DNA of 64,000 nt from an uncultured Acinetobacter sp. (GTDB lineage: Bacteria > Cyanobacteriota > Vampirovibrionia > Gastranaerophilales > Gastranaerophilaceae): the NCBI GenBank assembly GCA_947306495.1, contig CAMZGT010000004.1, positions 16,259 to 80,258 of the forward strand, written 5' to 3'. The notes beneath the pieces are model-generated. The model was given only the letters and a program-made list of their open reading frames with translations, did not search any database and was not told the origin of the DNA. The translations under genes and the position numbers were made by a program. Positions 34,606-43,615 of this stretch are shown piece by piece (position 1 is the stretch's first letter; each line of letters starts with the position of its first letter).

Positions 34606-35436
34606 CTACTCTCCCTTTTTAATATATATTTTACCATCAACCTTAATAATATTGTCAACAATATTTACATTCTCAATATTTCCCTTGCAATCTTCTATAT
34701 TTATCAAATCCAAAGTGAATTCAAGCGGATTGAGAATATTTATTAAATTCGCAACTTTGTCCAGAGGAATGTTTCCATATACACTGTCAATTTTAACATT
34801 TTTAGCTCTTATCTCACGGTTAACAAAGCTAAAATCACATGAAGAAATAAAAGATCTGTCCTTTGACGTTTTTATAATCGGGAAATTATAATCAACAATA
34901 ATATACATTCTGTTATCAAGTAATTTTACACGCACACCACTAACAACAAACAAAGGCGAAGCAATTTTATTTACTCTGTTTATTGTTTTTTTATATTTTG
35001 AATTTTGAAGAGCAGTATTAACAGAATCTTCAGAAAGTTTCATGTTATACGCAAAAGTCATGTCAGATTTAAAAACAGGTGGTTTTTGCTTATAATCAAT
35101 ATAATTATAATCCGTCAAAGATCTCATATTGAAATATGGAACAGGGACTCCGTCAACCTTCAAATCTTCACCTGTAATTTCAAGATATTTAAAAATACCC
35201 TTTTTCATACTGGAAGTTGTATATCCGTAAAATTTTACCTTAAATTTACTCCCTGTTTCTTTTTTTAGGGCAGATTTAATTACACGCTGGGCTATTTTTT
35301 CGGCAACAGGTTTTGTTAGCGAATAGTGTTTTTTGCCTTGTAAATATTCCTGTGAATACTTATCATGTGCAGAATTTACAGCCGGAACTGCTAATATAAA
35401 AGATAATATAATTAATATGATTTTATTCGCTTTCAT
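34606..35436 (-). CDS. LmeA/DUF2993-like secreted protein
   Basis: 276 aa with a signal peptide (MKANKIILIILSFILAVPAV). The mature part resembles the DUF2993/LmeA phospholipid-binding family: repeated amphipathic beta-strands such as VKFYGYTTSSMKKGIFKYLEI and VSGVRVKLLDNRMYIIVDYNF, ending NVNIVDNIIKVDGKIYI. The ATG at 35436 has AGAGG 5 nt upstream and overlaps the previous gene by 14 bp. A role in lipid handling in the periplasm is inferred from the family. Confidence 0.68.
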   Translation of the reverse strand: MKANKIILIILSFILAVPAVNSAHDKYSQEYLQGKKHYSLTKPVAEKIAQRVIKSALKKETGSKFKVKFYGYTTSSMKKGIFKYLEITGEDLKVDGVPVPYFNMRSLTDYNYIDYKQKPPVFKSDMTFAYNMKLSEDSVNTALQNSKYKKTINRVNKIASPLFVVSGVRVKLLDNRMYIIVDYNFPIIKTSKDRSFISSCDFSFVNREIRAKNVKIDSVYGNIPLDKVANLINILNPLEFTLDLINIEDCKGNIENVNIVDNIIKVDGKIYIKKGE

Positions 35437-36034
35437 GAACACCTCTGCAGAATTCATTCGTTATAAGTTGTGAATATTTTTTCTTCTCGTTTAAGGAAAT
35501 TGCCAGTTTTTCGTTTCCGTCAGAAGTTTGAATGCTCGCAATAATACCGCTAAGATCAGAAATAGGTAATTTTGTTACATGAGCTTCAAATTTAGCATAA
35601 GGTACTGTTTGACCGTATAAAACTATTGTTCCTCTGTCGGTGACTTTTAAATCCTGAACCCGAACACCCTGATATTTAAATTTTTCAGATAAGTCTTTTA
35701 ATTTTTTATCAACATTATTTCCTTTAATATCTAACTGTGTCAGCAAAGGTTTTTTCCCTGAATCAAGTATAATCATTTTTTGTCCGGAAGCTTTATGTTC
35801 AGCAATTACAGCCTTATATCCGGCAATATTCATTGTATTATCAATTTGAAATTCTTCATTCATCTTTGAAAAATCTCCAATTTTTTTAGCACTGTTAAAA
35901 TTATATTGTTGAACAATATTAACAATTGATTCTTTAACAGCTTCAACATATTTTTGTCCGCCGATTGCATTAAATCCTATTAGTGCCAGTACTATAACAG
36001 TTGCATTAAAAACAATTTTAATTAATCTAAACAT
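35423..36034 (-). CDS. Membrane-anchored periplasmic protein of unknown function (203 aa)
   Basis: One N-terminal membrane segment (residues 8-27), followed by a soluble alpha/beta region with strands such as YKAVIAEHKASGQKMIILDSG and GTIVLYGQTVPYAKFEAHV. No family recognised; the second half resembles the strand pattern of the next gene's LmeA-like protein. It is the first gene of the six-gene operon (unknown, LmeA-like, GerMN, HicB-like, RimI-like, BioY-like), all overlapping or separated by 3 bp or less. Confidence 0.7.
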   Translation of the reverse strand: MFRLIKIVFNATVIVLALIGFNAIGGQKYVEAVKESIVNIVQQYNFNSAKKIGDFSKMNEEFQIDNTMNIAGYKAVIAEHKASGQKMIILDSGKKPLLTQLDIKGNNVDKKLKDLSEKFKYQGVRVQDLKVTDRGTIVLYGQTVPYAKFEAHVTKLPISDLSGIIASIQTSDGNEKLAISLNEKKKYSQLITNEFCRGVHESE

Positions 36035-36121
36035 ATTCAGCTCCTATGTGTATTTTATCACAAAATTAACAGCAAAGGCTATTTGGCTCTAATTCTACAA
36101 AATATGTATTTATTGCATAAC

Positions 36122-36158
36122 ATTACTTTTAGTAATCTTAATTTGTTCATGCTAAAAT
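36122..36158 (+). promoter_or_regulatory. mutS promoter region with dyad; leaderless start
   Basis: ATTACT-TTT-AGTAAT (36122-36136) is a perfect 6-bp dyad in the -35 region. TAAAAT (36153-36158) serves as -10, 6 nt before the mutS ATG; no ribosome site is present. Confidence 0.45.
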
Positions 36159-36164
36159 CCAAGT

Positions 36165-38735
36165 ATGACAAAATCAGAAATCAATATGCTTAATACTGTG
36201 GATTTGTGTATGGAAGACTTAACTCCTGCAATGCAACGCTACCTTGAAATCAAAAGAGAAAATCCTGATTGTTTGCTGCTATACAGGATGGGTGACTTTT
36301 ACGAGACTTTTTTTGAAGATGCCTCCGTTATGTCACGAGAGCTTGAAATTACCTTGACCGGAAGAGAATGCGGCAAATTAGGAAAAATTCCTCTGGCAGG
36401 AATCCCTGCAAAAGCCTTGGACAGTTATCTGGAAAAACTGATTGCAAAAGATATAAAAATAGCTATATGCGAACAACTCGAAGATCCTAAAACAACAAAA
36501 GGTATTGTTAAACGAGGAGTTGTGAGAATAATAACGGCAGGAACTCTTATTGAAAGTAATTTTCTCAATCAAAACAGCAACAACTACATGTGCGCATTAC
36601 ATAAAAATAAGGATAAATGGGGCTTTGCATATACGGACATTTCTACAGGAGAATTTAAAGCAACTCAATTGGATTACGAAACAGTTTTGACAGAGTTGGC
36701 CAGAATTCAACCTGCCGAAGTAATAGCTGCTTCGAAAAAATTAGAACTGCAACCGTTTCAAATTGTACCGGAAGAAACCGTAGACTTACCTGAAGAAATA
36801 TTAAATAATTACAATTGTTCCAAAGTACCTGAAAAAGTTTTTGAAGAAAATTTTGCCAAGAATAATTTAAAACAAGTTTTTAAACTCTCATCCCTTGACT
36901 CTATAGGGTACAATTCCTGCCCGCTTGGTTACAGAACAGCAGCCGGTTTACTTGCATACATTTGGGAAAACATGAAAGACGTATTTCCTAAATTTGAAAA
37001 AATAGACATCTATGAACTAACAAAATATGTCTCTTTAGATAATTCAACAATTAAAAATCTTGAACTCACCCAAACAATGCATGAAAAAAATAAATATGGT
37101 TCTCTTTTATGGGCAATTGACAGAACATCAACAAATATGGGGGCAAGGCTGCTTAGACAATGGGTTTGCCAGCCTCTTAAAGACATTGATACAATAAAAA
37201 ACAGACAAAATACCGTACAAAAACTAGTCGAAAACTCTAATACAAGATTAGAAATAATAAGACATTTAAAAAATATTTATGATATTCAAAGATTATCCAC
37301 AAAATTAAGTAATACATCAGCTAATCCGAAAGATTTTTTAAGTTTAAAAATGTCATTGGATTTTTTGCCAAGTTTGGTAGAATGCGCTAAATCGATAGGT
37401 TTAGACGTATTTCATCCTATTGATGAATATGTCTGTGATTTGCAAGAATATGCTGATTTAATTCAAAGGACAATAAAAGAAGATGCTCCGATTCAGGTTA
37501 AAGAAGGCGGACTTATAAGAGAAAATGTAAACTCAGATTTAGATTATCTGCGTGACTTGATGTCTAACGGAAAAAACTGGCTAAGAGAATTTGAACAAAA
37601 AGAACGCGAAAGAACCGGAATTAATATACTTAAAGTCGGATACAATAGAGTTTTTGGTTATTATATAGAGGTAACAAATTCAAACCTTAACAGAGTACCG
37701 TCTGATTATATAAGAAAACAAACTATATCCGGTGCCGAAAGATTTATTACAGAAGAACTTAAAAAACATGAAGACGAGGTTCTGACAGCTCAAGTAAAGG
37801 CATATGAACTTGAATATAAATTGTTTAGTGATTTTAGAAATTATTCAAAAGAGTTTGTTTCCATAATAAGAAAGACTGCCGATTGTATTGCAAATCTTGA
37901 CGTATTCTCGTCTTTTGCAACTATTGCAGTAGAACATAACTACGTATGTCCAAAAATAAAAGATGATGGCGATTTTATTATTAAAAACGGAAGACATCCT
38001 GTTTTAGAGCAAATTTTACCATTGGGAACGTACGTGTCTAATAATTTGGAGTTATCATCAACAGATTCTTCAAAAACACTATTTATGATACTTACCGGCC
38101 CTAATATGGCAGGAAAATCCACCTATATGCGTCAAAATGCATTAATAGCAATACTGGCACAAATAGGTTCTTTTATACCTGCTGATTACGGCGAAATAGG
38201 TATTATAGATAAAATTTTTACTCGCGTAGGTGCCAGCGATGATCTAACTTTGGGTAAATCAACATTTATGGTCGAAATGACAGAAACAGCTTGTATTTTA
38301 AACAACGCTACGGACAAAAGTTTAATATTGATAGATGAAATCGGTCGCGGTACAAGCACTTATGACGGAGTCGCAATTGCTTGGTCAGTTGCCGAATATA
38401 TCGCAACAAAGGTCAAAGCAAAATGTATTTTTGCAACTCATTATCATGAGCTTAATGTCATGACAAAATCATACCCGCAAATGAAAAACTACAGAATAAC
38501 CATAAGCGAAGAAAACGGAACGATAGAATTTCTGCGAAAAATAGTTGAAGGCGGGGCAAGTAAAAGTTACGGCATACAGGTTGCAAAAATGGCAGGATTA
38601 CCAAATTGCGTAATATCCCGTTCAGAAGAATTAATGCAGCAAATGCAAAAAGATTATTCCAAGAACTTGTCAAATCGCAAAAAAACGACTGATATTGACG
38701 TTGACAATCTGACACCGCAATTAAATTTATTCTAA
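36165..38735 (+). CDS. mutS: DNA mismatch repair protein MutS
   Basis: 856-aa MutS1. The mismatch-wedge motif GDFYETF is at about residues 45-51, the P-loop TGPNMAGKSTYMRQ near 645-658, Walker B LILIDEIGRGTSTYDG near 722-737 and the ABC signature-like STFMVEMTET. The C-terminus ends soon after the helix-turn-helix. Normal length and intact motifs. ATGs at codons 1 and 8 are both possible; codon 1 fits the -10 box. No mutL is in the window. Confidence 0.97.
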   Translation: MTKSEINMLNTVDLCMEDLTPAMQRYLEIKRENPDCLLLYRMGDFYETFFEDASVMSRELEITLTGRECGKLGKIPLAGIPAKALDSYLEKLIAKDIKIAICEQLEDPKTTKGIVKRGVVRIITAGTLIESNFLNQNSNNYMCALHKNKDKWGFAYTDISTGEFKATQLDYETVLTELARIQPAEVIAASKKLELQPFQIVPEETVDLPEEILNNYNCSKVPEKVFEENFAKNNLKQVFKLSSLDSIGYNSCPLGYRTAAGLLAYIWENMKDVFPKFEKIDIYELTKYVSLDNSTIKNLELTQTMHEKNKYGSLLWAIDRTSTNMGARLLRQWVCQPLKDIDTIKNRQNTVQKLVENSNTRLEIIRHLKNIYDIQRLSTKLSNTSANPKDFLSLKMSLDFLPSLVECAKSIGLDVFHPIDEYVCDLQEYADLIQRTIKEDAPIQVKEGGLIRENVNSDLDYLRDLMSNGKNWLREFEQKERERTGINILKVGYNRVFGYYIEVTNSNLNRVPSDYIRKQTISGAERFITEELKKHEDEVLTAQVKAYELEYKLFSDFRNYSKEFVSIIRKTADCIANLDVFSSFATIAVEHNYVCPKIKDDGDFIIKNGRHPVLEQILPLGTYVSNNLELSSTDSSKTLFMILTGPNMAGKSTYMRQNALIAILAQIGSFIPADYGEIGIIDKIFTRVGASDDLTLGKSTFMVEMTETACILNNATDKSLILIDEIGRGTSTYDGVAIAWSVAEYIATKVKAKCIFATHYHELNVMTKSYPQMKNYRITISEENGTIEFLRKIVEGGASKSYGIQVAKMAGLPNCVISRSEELMQQMQKDYSKNLSNRKKTTDIDVDNLTPQLNLF

Positions 38736-38742
38736 AATAAGT

Positions 38743-38766
38743 GCGTGTATTCTAAAGAATACACGC
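38743..38766. terminator. Hairpin between mutS and HU gene
   Basis: GCGTGTATTC-TAAA-GAATACACGC, perfect 10-bp arms between convergent genes. T-runs on either side are weak, so termination strength is uncertain. Confidence 0.6.
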
Positions 38767-38794
38767 CCTTAAAAGACCTTAGAAATTTCGTTAA

Positions 38795-39073
38795 CTATTT
38801 TCCGTTAACAACTTCTTTGAATTTTTTACCAGCTGAGAATACAGGAACGGTCTTGGCAGGGATCTTAATAGCTTTACCTGTTTGAGGATTTCTGCCGTTT
38901 CTAGCAGCTCTCTTACGTGGTTCGAAAGTACCAAAACCAACTAAAGTTACCTTTTTACCTTTAGAAACTGCTTTTTCAACAGATTCAATCAAAGCTGACA
39001 ATACTTCATTAGCTTCTTTTTGAGTAACTTTTGATTTTTTTGAAATTTCTGCTACTAATTCTTCTTTGTTCAT
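38795..39073 (-). CDS. HU-family DNA-binding protein
   Basis: 92-aa nucleoid protein with the HU/IHF signature GFGTFEPRKRAARNGRNPQTG in the DNA-clasping arm and NKEELVAEISKKSKVT at the start. It bends and compacts DNA as a dimer. GAAAGGAG precedes the ATG. Only one HU gene is seen in the window; HU versus IHF is best called HU from the arm sequence. Confidence 0.95.
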   Translation of the reverse strand: MNKEELVAEISKKSKVTQKEANEVLSALIESVEKAVSKGKKVTLVGFGTFEPRKRAARNGRNPQTGKAIKIPAKTVPVFSAGKKFKEVVNGK

Positions 39074-39104
39074 TATAAAACTCCTTTCTTACATTTACAA
39101 AACA

Positions 39105-39132
39105 ATTATACAAGGTTAATAAAAGAATGCAA
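39105..39132 (-). promoter_or_regulatory. Sigma-70-type promoter of the HU gene
   Basis: On the minus strand TTGCAT (39127-39132), 16 nt, TATAAT (39105-39110), about 30 nt before the start. The upstream gap 39133-39301 holds no gene; small hairpins are present but nothing definite. Confidence 0.65.
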
Positions 39133-39301
39133 GTACTTTTTTTAAGTCGTAGACAATAATAGAGGCATGACACTATGCATGAAACATTCTCACAGAGAGT
39201 TAAAAGCCAATATTCATAAGCTTTAAAGCCTCTCAGCGTCTTTAAAAGACCTATTTATAAGTTTTACAGCATGTTAATAATGCTAAAGTTCAGTAATCTT
39301 T

Positions 39302-39676
39302 TCATTCTTGAACATTTACTATGCTGCCTGCTGAATCAATATCAGATTCATATGCTTGTTGGAGCTTTTGAGTCCTTTGCATTTTTGCAAGTTCCATTTG
39401 AACTTCTTCCATGCCTTTTTCAAGTTTTTTAATATTTTTTAACTCAAGCTCACGTATTTCATCAACAATTTTATCAACTTCCTGAGTTTGGACAGGGGTA
39501 AGCTCTAAATAATTACGTATGCATTTACAGCTTATATATAACTGTTCTCTGTTTTTGAGCATACTAATAGCACTGTCATAATCATCACTGTCAATCATGC
39601 CTGCAATATCTTCTGCTCCATTCTTTAGTTGTTGGTATAAGAGCATTAACTGATTATATTGCTGCTCATCCTGCAT
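39302..39676 (-). CDS. FliT-like flagellar chaperone candidate (124 aa)
   Basis: All-helical protein: QLMLLYQQLKNGAEDIAGMI, then LKNREQLYISCKCIRNYLE and VDEIRELELKNIKKLEKGMEE. Size, helix pattern and position directly behind fliS fit FliT, which caps the filament-cap protein FliD before export. FliT is poorly conserved, so the call depends on context. Its start overlaps the fliS end by 11 bp. Confidence 0.65.
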   Translation of the reverse strand: MQDEQQYNQLMLLYQQLKNGAEDIAGMIDSDDYDSAISMLKNREQLYISCKCIRNYLELTPVQTQEVDKIVDEIRELELKNIKKLEKGMEEVQMELAKMQRTQKLQQAYESDIDSAGSIVNVQE

Positions 39677-40151
39677 TATTATTTCCTCCGTCTAATGCAG
39701 AATTATCCTGAGGCTTTAAATCAAGCATCTGTTCTTTCATAGCATCTTCAACGGTAGTAACACCGCTTTGAATTTCAATAGCCTTCTGAAATCCCCATCT
39801 TATATTGGTCAAATCTTCAATAACTTCATCAATTTTTACACTGTCACGCTGAACATTTGCCTTTATAAGATTCATGGCCATTCTGTTATAAAGACGAAAA
39901 AGGCGTTTGGAAACATCATTACCGTTTTCCAAATCAATAGTGCGCATGAGTTCTCTTATAATTTTTCTGGCACCTTCAATATTAGTTGAACGTTCCTGAT
40001 AATTTTTTTCATCAAGAGCGGTTTTTGCCTTCTGTAAAAACTGTATTGCTCCGTCAAAAAGTAAAATCATTAACTTTTCAGGCGTAGCAGTATTAACATT
40101 ATTTGCTTGATATTGTTTTATGTATTTATTATATGGATTTACAGGTGGCAT
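39666..40151 (-). CDS. fliS: Flagellin export chaperone FliS
   Basis: 161 aa. YIKQYQANNVNTATPEKLMI and LLFDGAIQFLQKAKTALDEK are the family hallmarks (Y-x5-V-x-TA-x-P-x-KLI-x-ML-x-DGAI). FliS binds flagellin C-termini before type III export, so a flagellin should exist even though none is in this window. A C-terminal extension of about 30 Asn/Gly-rich residues is unusual. It begins directly after the FlaG-like gene. Confidence 0.95.
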   Translation of the reverse strand: MPPVNPYNKYIKQYQANNVNTATPEKLMILLFDGAIQFLQKAKTALDEKNYQERSTNIEGARKIIRELMRTIDLENGNDVSKRLFRLYNRMAMNLIKANVQRDSVKIDEVIEDLTNIRWGFQKAIEIQSGVTTVEDAMKEQMLDLKPQDNSALDGGNNNAG

Positions 40152-40604
40152 TTATACCCTCTTATTCACGAATATGCCGGAAGCCATATTCAGTTTTTTT
40201 ACTAATTCTCCGAGCTCAGCACCGGATATTGATTCAATTAATCTGTCTGTCGAGCTATCGTATAATTCTATTATATCATCTTTTAAATTTAGTTTAACAT
40301 AAAATTCTTTGTCTGTGTTTTCAATTTCTTCAATACTGAATTCTTCGATTTCATCATCAAAGTTTTCTTCAATCAAACCATCTTCAAAAACGTCCCCTTC
40401 TTTTGCTTGGCGTCCGTTTTGTTTGCCTGACTGTTCATCTTCATCTTTTTCCCGAACTCTTTGATTTGTGCTTAACCCTTGAACTTGGCGTGACGAATTT
40501 GCAGGATCTGCGTTCATTGCTTGCTCTGTTCTGTTTGTATACTCAGCAGAGGTTTGTTCTTTAATTGCTCCTGTATTTGCTATGGAAATGCCATCCAAAC
40601 CCAT
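40152..40604 (-). CDS. FlaG-family protein
   Basis: 150 aa. The first 70 residues are low-complexity and polar. The C-terminal 55 residues (KEFYVKLNLKDDIIELYDSS then SGAELGELVKKLNMASGIFV) match the FlaG family, which affects filament length. A long acidic linker separates the two. It is the first gene of flaG-fliS-fliT-like, a typical late flagellar trio. Confidence 0.8.
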   Translation of the reverse strand: MGLDGISIANTGAIKEQTSAEYTNRTEQAMNADPANSSRQVQGLSTNQRVREKDEDEQSGKQNGRQAKEGDVFEDGLIEENFDDEIEEFSIEEIENTDKEFYVKLNLKDDIIELYDSSTDRLIESISGAELGELVKKLNMASGIFVNKRV

Positions 40605-40692
40605 ATATAAAACTTCCTTTACAAATATTAACTTTTATTATCTTATGATATAATTGTAAGAAAGACATCATATAAAAGAAGGGTTATTTGTT

Positions 40693-41457
40693 ATGAGTAA
40701 AAGTTTGTTTATAGATTATATGGAAAAATTACTGGCTTTTCCTCTATGGATTAAGCAAACAATTTTTTTAAACTTGTCTAATGATTTAACAAATTATCTT
40801 AGTAATGAATTTTTGGATGTTGAAGAAGGAGAATTATTCCACGTCTATAAACCAACTCTTTCAGAATTTGGACAGAATGAACTTTTAACAAAAGAATCAA
40901 AATTTGATGAAAGTATTTATTCTTTTATGAACTGCTGTTCAAAGGGCATGTCGCTTATTGAAATTGCTATTGAAAACCAATTTTCACTTGAAGAAGTCGC
41001 CAAAGCTTTTACATTTTGCAGGACATCAGGATTTTTCTCGAAGGAGGTTCCGAATCTTGTAAGTGCAATTGCAGGATTTATTGCCGGTAAGTACCGTACC
41101 GGTGAATATTTTATTCGCGCAGGCAAAATGACTATAGAACAGCTTGATGAAGTATTAAATAAACAACAAGAGATTAGTGCTTCGGGGAAACACGTTTTTA
41201 TTGCTGAACTTATGGTACAAATGGGTTTTGTAAGAGATTTAGATGTAAAAAGTATTATTTTTATGAAAGAGGAAGCAGGAAAAAGATTTTCTTTAAATCC
41301 AAACGAACTTCCAAATATAACTCTTGAAAAAGAAAACTATGATATAAGAGTTGAGAACACTAAACTAAAAGAAGAAAACGAAATCTTAAGACAAAAAATG
41401 GATGCTATTTTGACTTTCATAAAAGACCACAAGGAAAGTGATTCGGTTACGGAGTGA
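40693..41457 (+). CDS. Uncharacterised protein with C-terminal coiled coil (254 aa)
   Basis: No firm family. Residues about 75-115 resemble a winged-helix segment (CSKGMSLIEIAIENQFSLEE then VAKAFTFCRTSGFF). Residues about 140-190 (RAGKMTIEQLDEVLNKQQEI then AELMVQMGFVRDLDVKSI) resemble the GspE/MshE N-terminal helical module found in PilB-type ATPases and c-di-GMP effectors. A leucine-zipper-like coil ends the protein (ENTKLKEENEILRQKMDA). Cytosolic. It lies 4 bp upstream of the asparaginase-like gene in the same direction. Confidence 0.6.
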   Translation: MSKSLFIDYMEKLLAFPLWIKQTIFLNLSNDLTNYLSNEFLDVEEGELFHVYKPTLSEFGQNELLTKESKFDESIYSFMNCCSKGMSLIEIAIENQFSLEEVAKAFTFCRTSGFFSKEVPNLVSAIAGFIAGKYRTGEYFIRAGKMTIEQLDEVLNKQQEISASGKHVFIAELMVQMGFVRDLDVKSIIFMKEEAGKRFSLNPNELPNITLEKENYDIRVENTKLKEENEILRQKMDAILTFIKDHKESDSVTE

Positions 41458-41461
41458 CTAA

Positions 41462-42367
41462 GTGACTAAATCTTTTGTAGTTAATTATATTCGTGACGGA
41501 CTAATAGAAGAATCACATGAAGGTATATTTGCAGAGAATAGCTCTAAAAATTACGATACTGCACCATTTTATCTGCGTTCTTGTGCTAAACCGCTGCAAG
41601 CAACGTTATTAATTGACTATGATGTTGATTTGACGGAAAAAGAACTTGCGATATGCTGCGGTTCACATGCCGGAGAAGATTGTCATATAGAAACTGTCCG
41701 CAATATTTTAAATAAAAATAATTTAGATGAAAGTCTCTTAAAATGCGGCGTTCATGCACCACTGTCAAGAACAATGCAAGATAAAATGCTTATTAACCAT
41801 CAAAAACCTACTGCTATACATAATAATTGTTCGGGGAAACATGCCGGTTTTCTTGCCATATGCAAAAAAATGGGGTGGGATTTGAAAACATATGATGAGC
41901 CGTCACACCCTCTTCAAACAGCCATAAAAAATAAAGTAAACAAACTATGCAAAGTAAAAGATAAATTCCCGACAACAACAGACGGTTGCGGAGTTCCTAT
42001 ATTGAGCATGCCTCTTTATAATATTGCCCAAGGGTTTATTTCTTTGCTTGAATACCCAAGAATAATTGAAGCTATATTAAGAAATCCTTATATCTACGGA
42101 GGTGAAAACCGCACAGATACAGAAATTATTCAAAAAAGTGAAGGTTTAATCGCAAAAGTCGGCGCAGGGGGTCTTTGTACAATTCTAAATGTAGATAAAC
42201 AACAAGCTTTTGTTTTAAAAATACATGATTGCTCATATGAAGCAAGAAGAATAGCCGCTTTTGAATATATTAAAAGACTTGGGTGGGGAAATCTAAGCTA
42301 CGATAATAATATAAAAACTATCTCAGGCAAAATCGTGGGAAAAGTCAAAGTTATTTTTGAAGGATAA
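41462..42367 (+). CDS. L-asparaginase (thermolabile/rhizobial-type family)
   Basis: 301-aa member of the asparaginase family typified by Rhizobium AnsA and plant-pathogen homologues. RSCAKPLQA near the front, CCGSHAGEDCH, NNCSGKHAGFLAICKKMGWD and TTDGCGVPILSMPL are all conserved, and GGENRTDTEII is near the C-terminus. It hydrolyses asparagine to aspartate. The start at 41462 is GTG within AGTGACTAAGTGACTAAATC, an octamer repeat also seen elsewhere, so the ribosome site is unclear. Its end overlaps the next, convergent gene by 17 bp. Confidence 0.88.
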   Translation: MTKSFVVNYIRDGLIEESHEGIFAENSSKNYDTAPFYLRSCAKPLQATLLIDYDVDLTEKELAICCGSHAGEDCHIETVRNILNKNNLDESLLKCGVHAPLSRTMQDKMLINHQKPTAIHNNCSGKHAGFLAICKKMGWDLKTYDEPSHPLQTAIKNKVNKLCKVKDKFPTTTDGCGVPILSMPLYNIAQGFISLLEYPRIIEAILRNPYIYGGENRTDTEIIQKSEGLIAKVGAGGLCTILNVDKQQAFVLKIHDCSYEARRIAAFEYIKRLGWGNLSYDNNIKTISGKIVGKVKVIFEG

Positions 42368-42683
42368 TCATTTTTTTGAACTGCTCATCATTTGCAAATT
42401 TTTCAATAGCTTCATATGCTTTACGCAAGAAAGGTTTTTTATCATCTTTAACAAAACTGATCATAGAAAGCGCTGTCTTTGAATTATTCGACGCAATTAC
42501 ATTGATTTTTTTAAAATCAAACACATCATTATAAAAACTAACAGTAAAGTTTTTATCTCTGAGGTAGTTATTCATGACTCCTTTAGCTTGTTCCAGTTGT
42601 TCACTATACGGAGAAGAAACTGAAGGATGGATAAATACTCTATTTGGAACAGGTTTTACAAATAATGTTTTAAATATTTTCAT
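42351..42683 (-). CDS. Uncharacterised small protein (110 aa)
   Basis: Cytosolic, no recognised family. It contains VFIHPSVSSPYSEQLEQAKG and DFKKINVIASNNSKTALSMI and ends in a basic helix. GAGG lies 7 nt before the ATG. It may share a transcript with nothing: miaA lies upstream in the opposite orientation sense of order (same strand, next downstream of it is this gene's promoter). Convergent overlap with the asparaginase gene. Confidence 0.5.
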   Translation of the reverse strand: MKIFKTLFVKPVPNRVFIHPSVSSPYSEQLEQAKGVMNNYLRDKNFTVSFYNDVFDFKKINVIASNNSKTALSMISFVKDDKKPFLRKAYEAIEKFANDEQFKKMIILQK

Positions 42684-42720
42684 ATAATAACCTCTTGTAC
42701 AACCAAAATCATATCACAAA

Positions 42721-43569
42721 TTATATGTTAATGTTTAATTTTGGATTTTTTCTGAACCAAGTTAGTTGACGCTTTGCATAATTTCTTGTATGTTGCTTTA
42801 ATTTATCTGTAGCTTCTTCTAAAGAGCTTTCACCATCCAGAAAAGCTAAGATTTCTTTGTAACCTATTGTACATACAAAATTTTTTATTCTGCCATGTTT
42901 TTTCAAAAGTTTTTTAGTTTCATCAACAATACCCTGTTCAACCATCACATCTACGCGTTTGTTAATTCTGCTATAAAGCTCCTCTCTTGAATTTAGTTCA
43001 GGCATAATCCATTCCACATTGTATTCAGGTTCTTTTTGCATTGAAATTTTCGATAGCGGCTTGTTTAATGTCATTATAAGTTCAAGTGCGCGAACTATTC
43101 TTCTTTTATTAGCTTCTTTTACTCGTTCGTATGTTATAGAATCTATTTTTTTTAACCTCTCTAATAACTTTGCTTTATCCTCCGAATCCAGTTCTTTTCT
43201 TAGTTCATAATCTGTCTCAACTTCCGGCAAATTATAATTTTCAAGCAGAATTCTTAGATATAAACCTGTACCTCCTACAATAATTGGCACCTTGCCTCTT
43301 GATAAAATATCTTTAATAGCATTTTTTGCATCTTTGTAATAATCTCCTGCAGAATAATCATACTCCGGTTCAACAATATCAATAAGGTAGTGAGGAACGC
43401 CGTGCCTTTCTTCCAAAGAAGGCTTTGCGGCTGCTATATCAAAGCCTTTGTATACAAGTCTTGAATCTGCTGAAACAATTTCTCCGCCTGTTTTAAGTGC
43501 AATATCTATAGATAAAGATGTTTTTCCGCTGGCTGTCGGACCGACAACTGCAATGACTTTCGGTTTCAT
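42721..43569 (-). CDS. miaA: tRNA dimethylallyltransferase
   Basis: 282-aa enzyme that adds dimethylallyl to A37 of tRNAs reading UNN codons. P-loop GPTASGKTSLSIDIA at residues 8-22, SADSRLVYKGFDIATAKP-like segment near 35-52, the IVGGTGLYLRILLE motif and the C-terminal TRNYAKRQLTWFRKNP signature are present. Normal length. It is transcribed divergently from the TPR/NHL gene. Confidence 0.96.
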   Translation of the reverse strand: MKPKVIAVVGPTASGKTSLSIDIALKTGGEIVSADSRLVYKGFDIAAAKPSLEERHGVPHYLIDIVEPEYDYSAGDYYKDAKNAIKDILSRGKVPIIVGGTGLYLRILLENYNLPEVETDYELRKELDSEDKAKLLERLKKIDSITYERVKEANKRRIVRALELIMTLNKPLSKISMQKEPEYNVEWIMPELNSREELYSRINKRVDVMVEQGIVDETKKLLKKHGRIKNFVCTIGYKEILAFLDGESSLEEATDKLKQHTRNYAKRQLTWFRKNPKLNINI

Positions 43570-43603
43570 ATATTACATTCTACCCTAAAATCTAAAAGTA
43601 TGG

Positions 43604-43609
43604 TATAAT
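43604..43609 (+). promoter_or_regulatory. -10 box of the TPR/NHL gene, leaderless start
   Basis: TATAAT (43604-43609) ends 6 nt before the ATG at 43616; no ribosome site precedes that ATG. The -35 element is weak. Confidence 0.5.
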
Positions 43610-43615
43610 CTCTAT

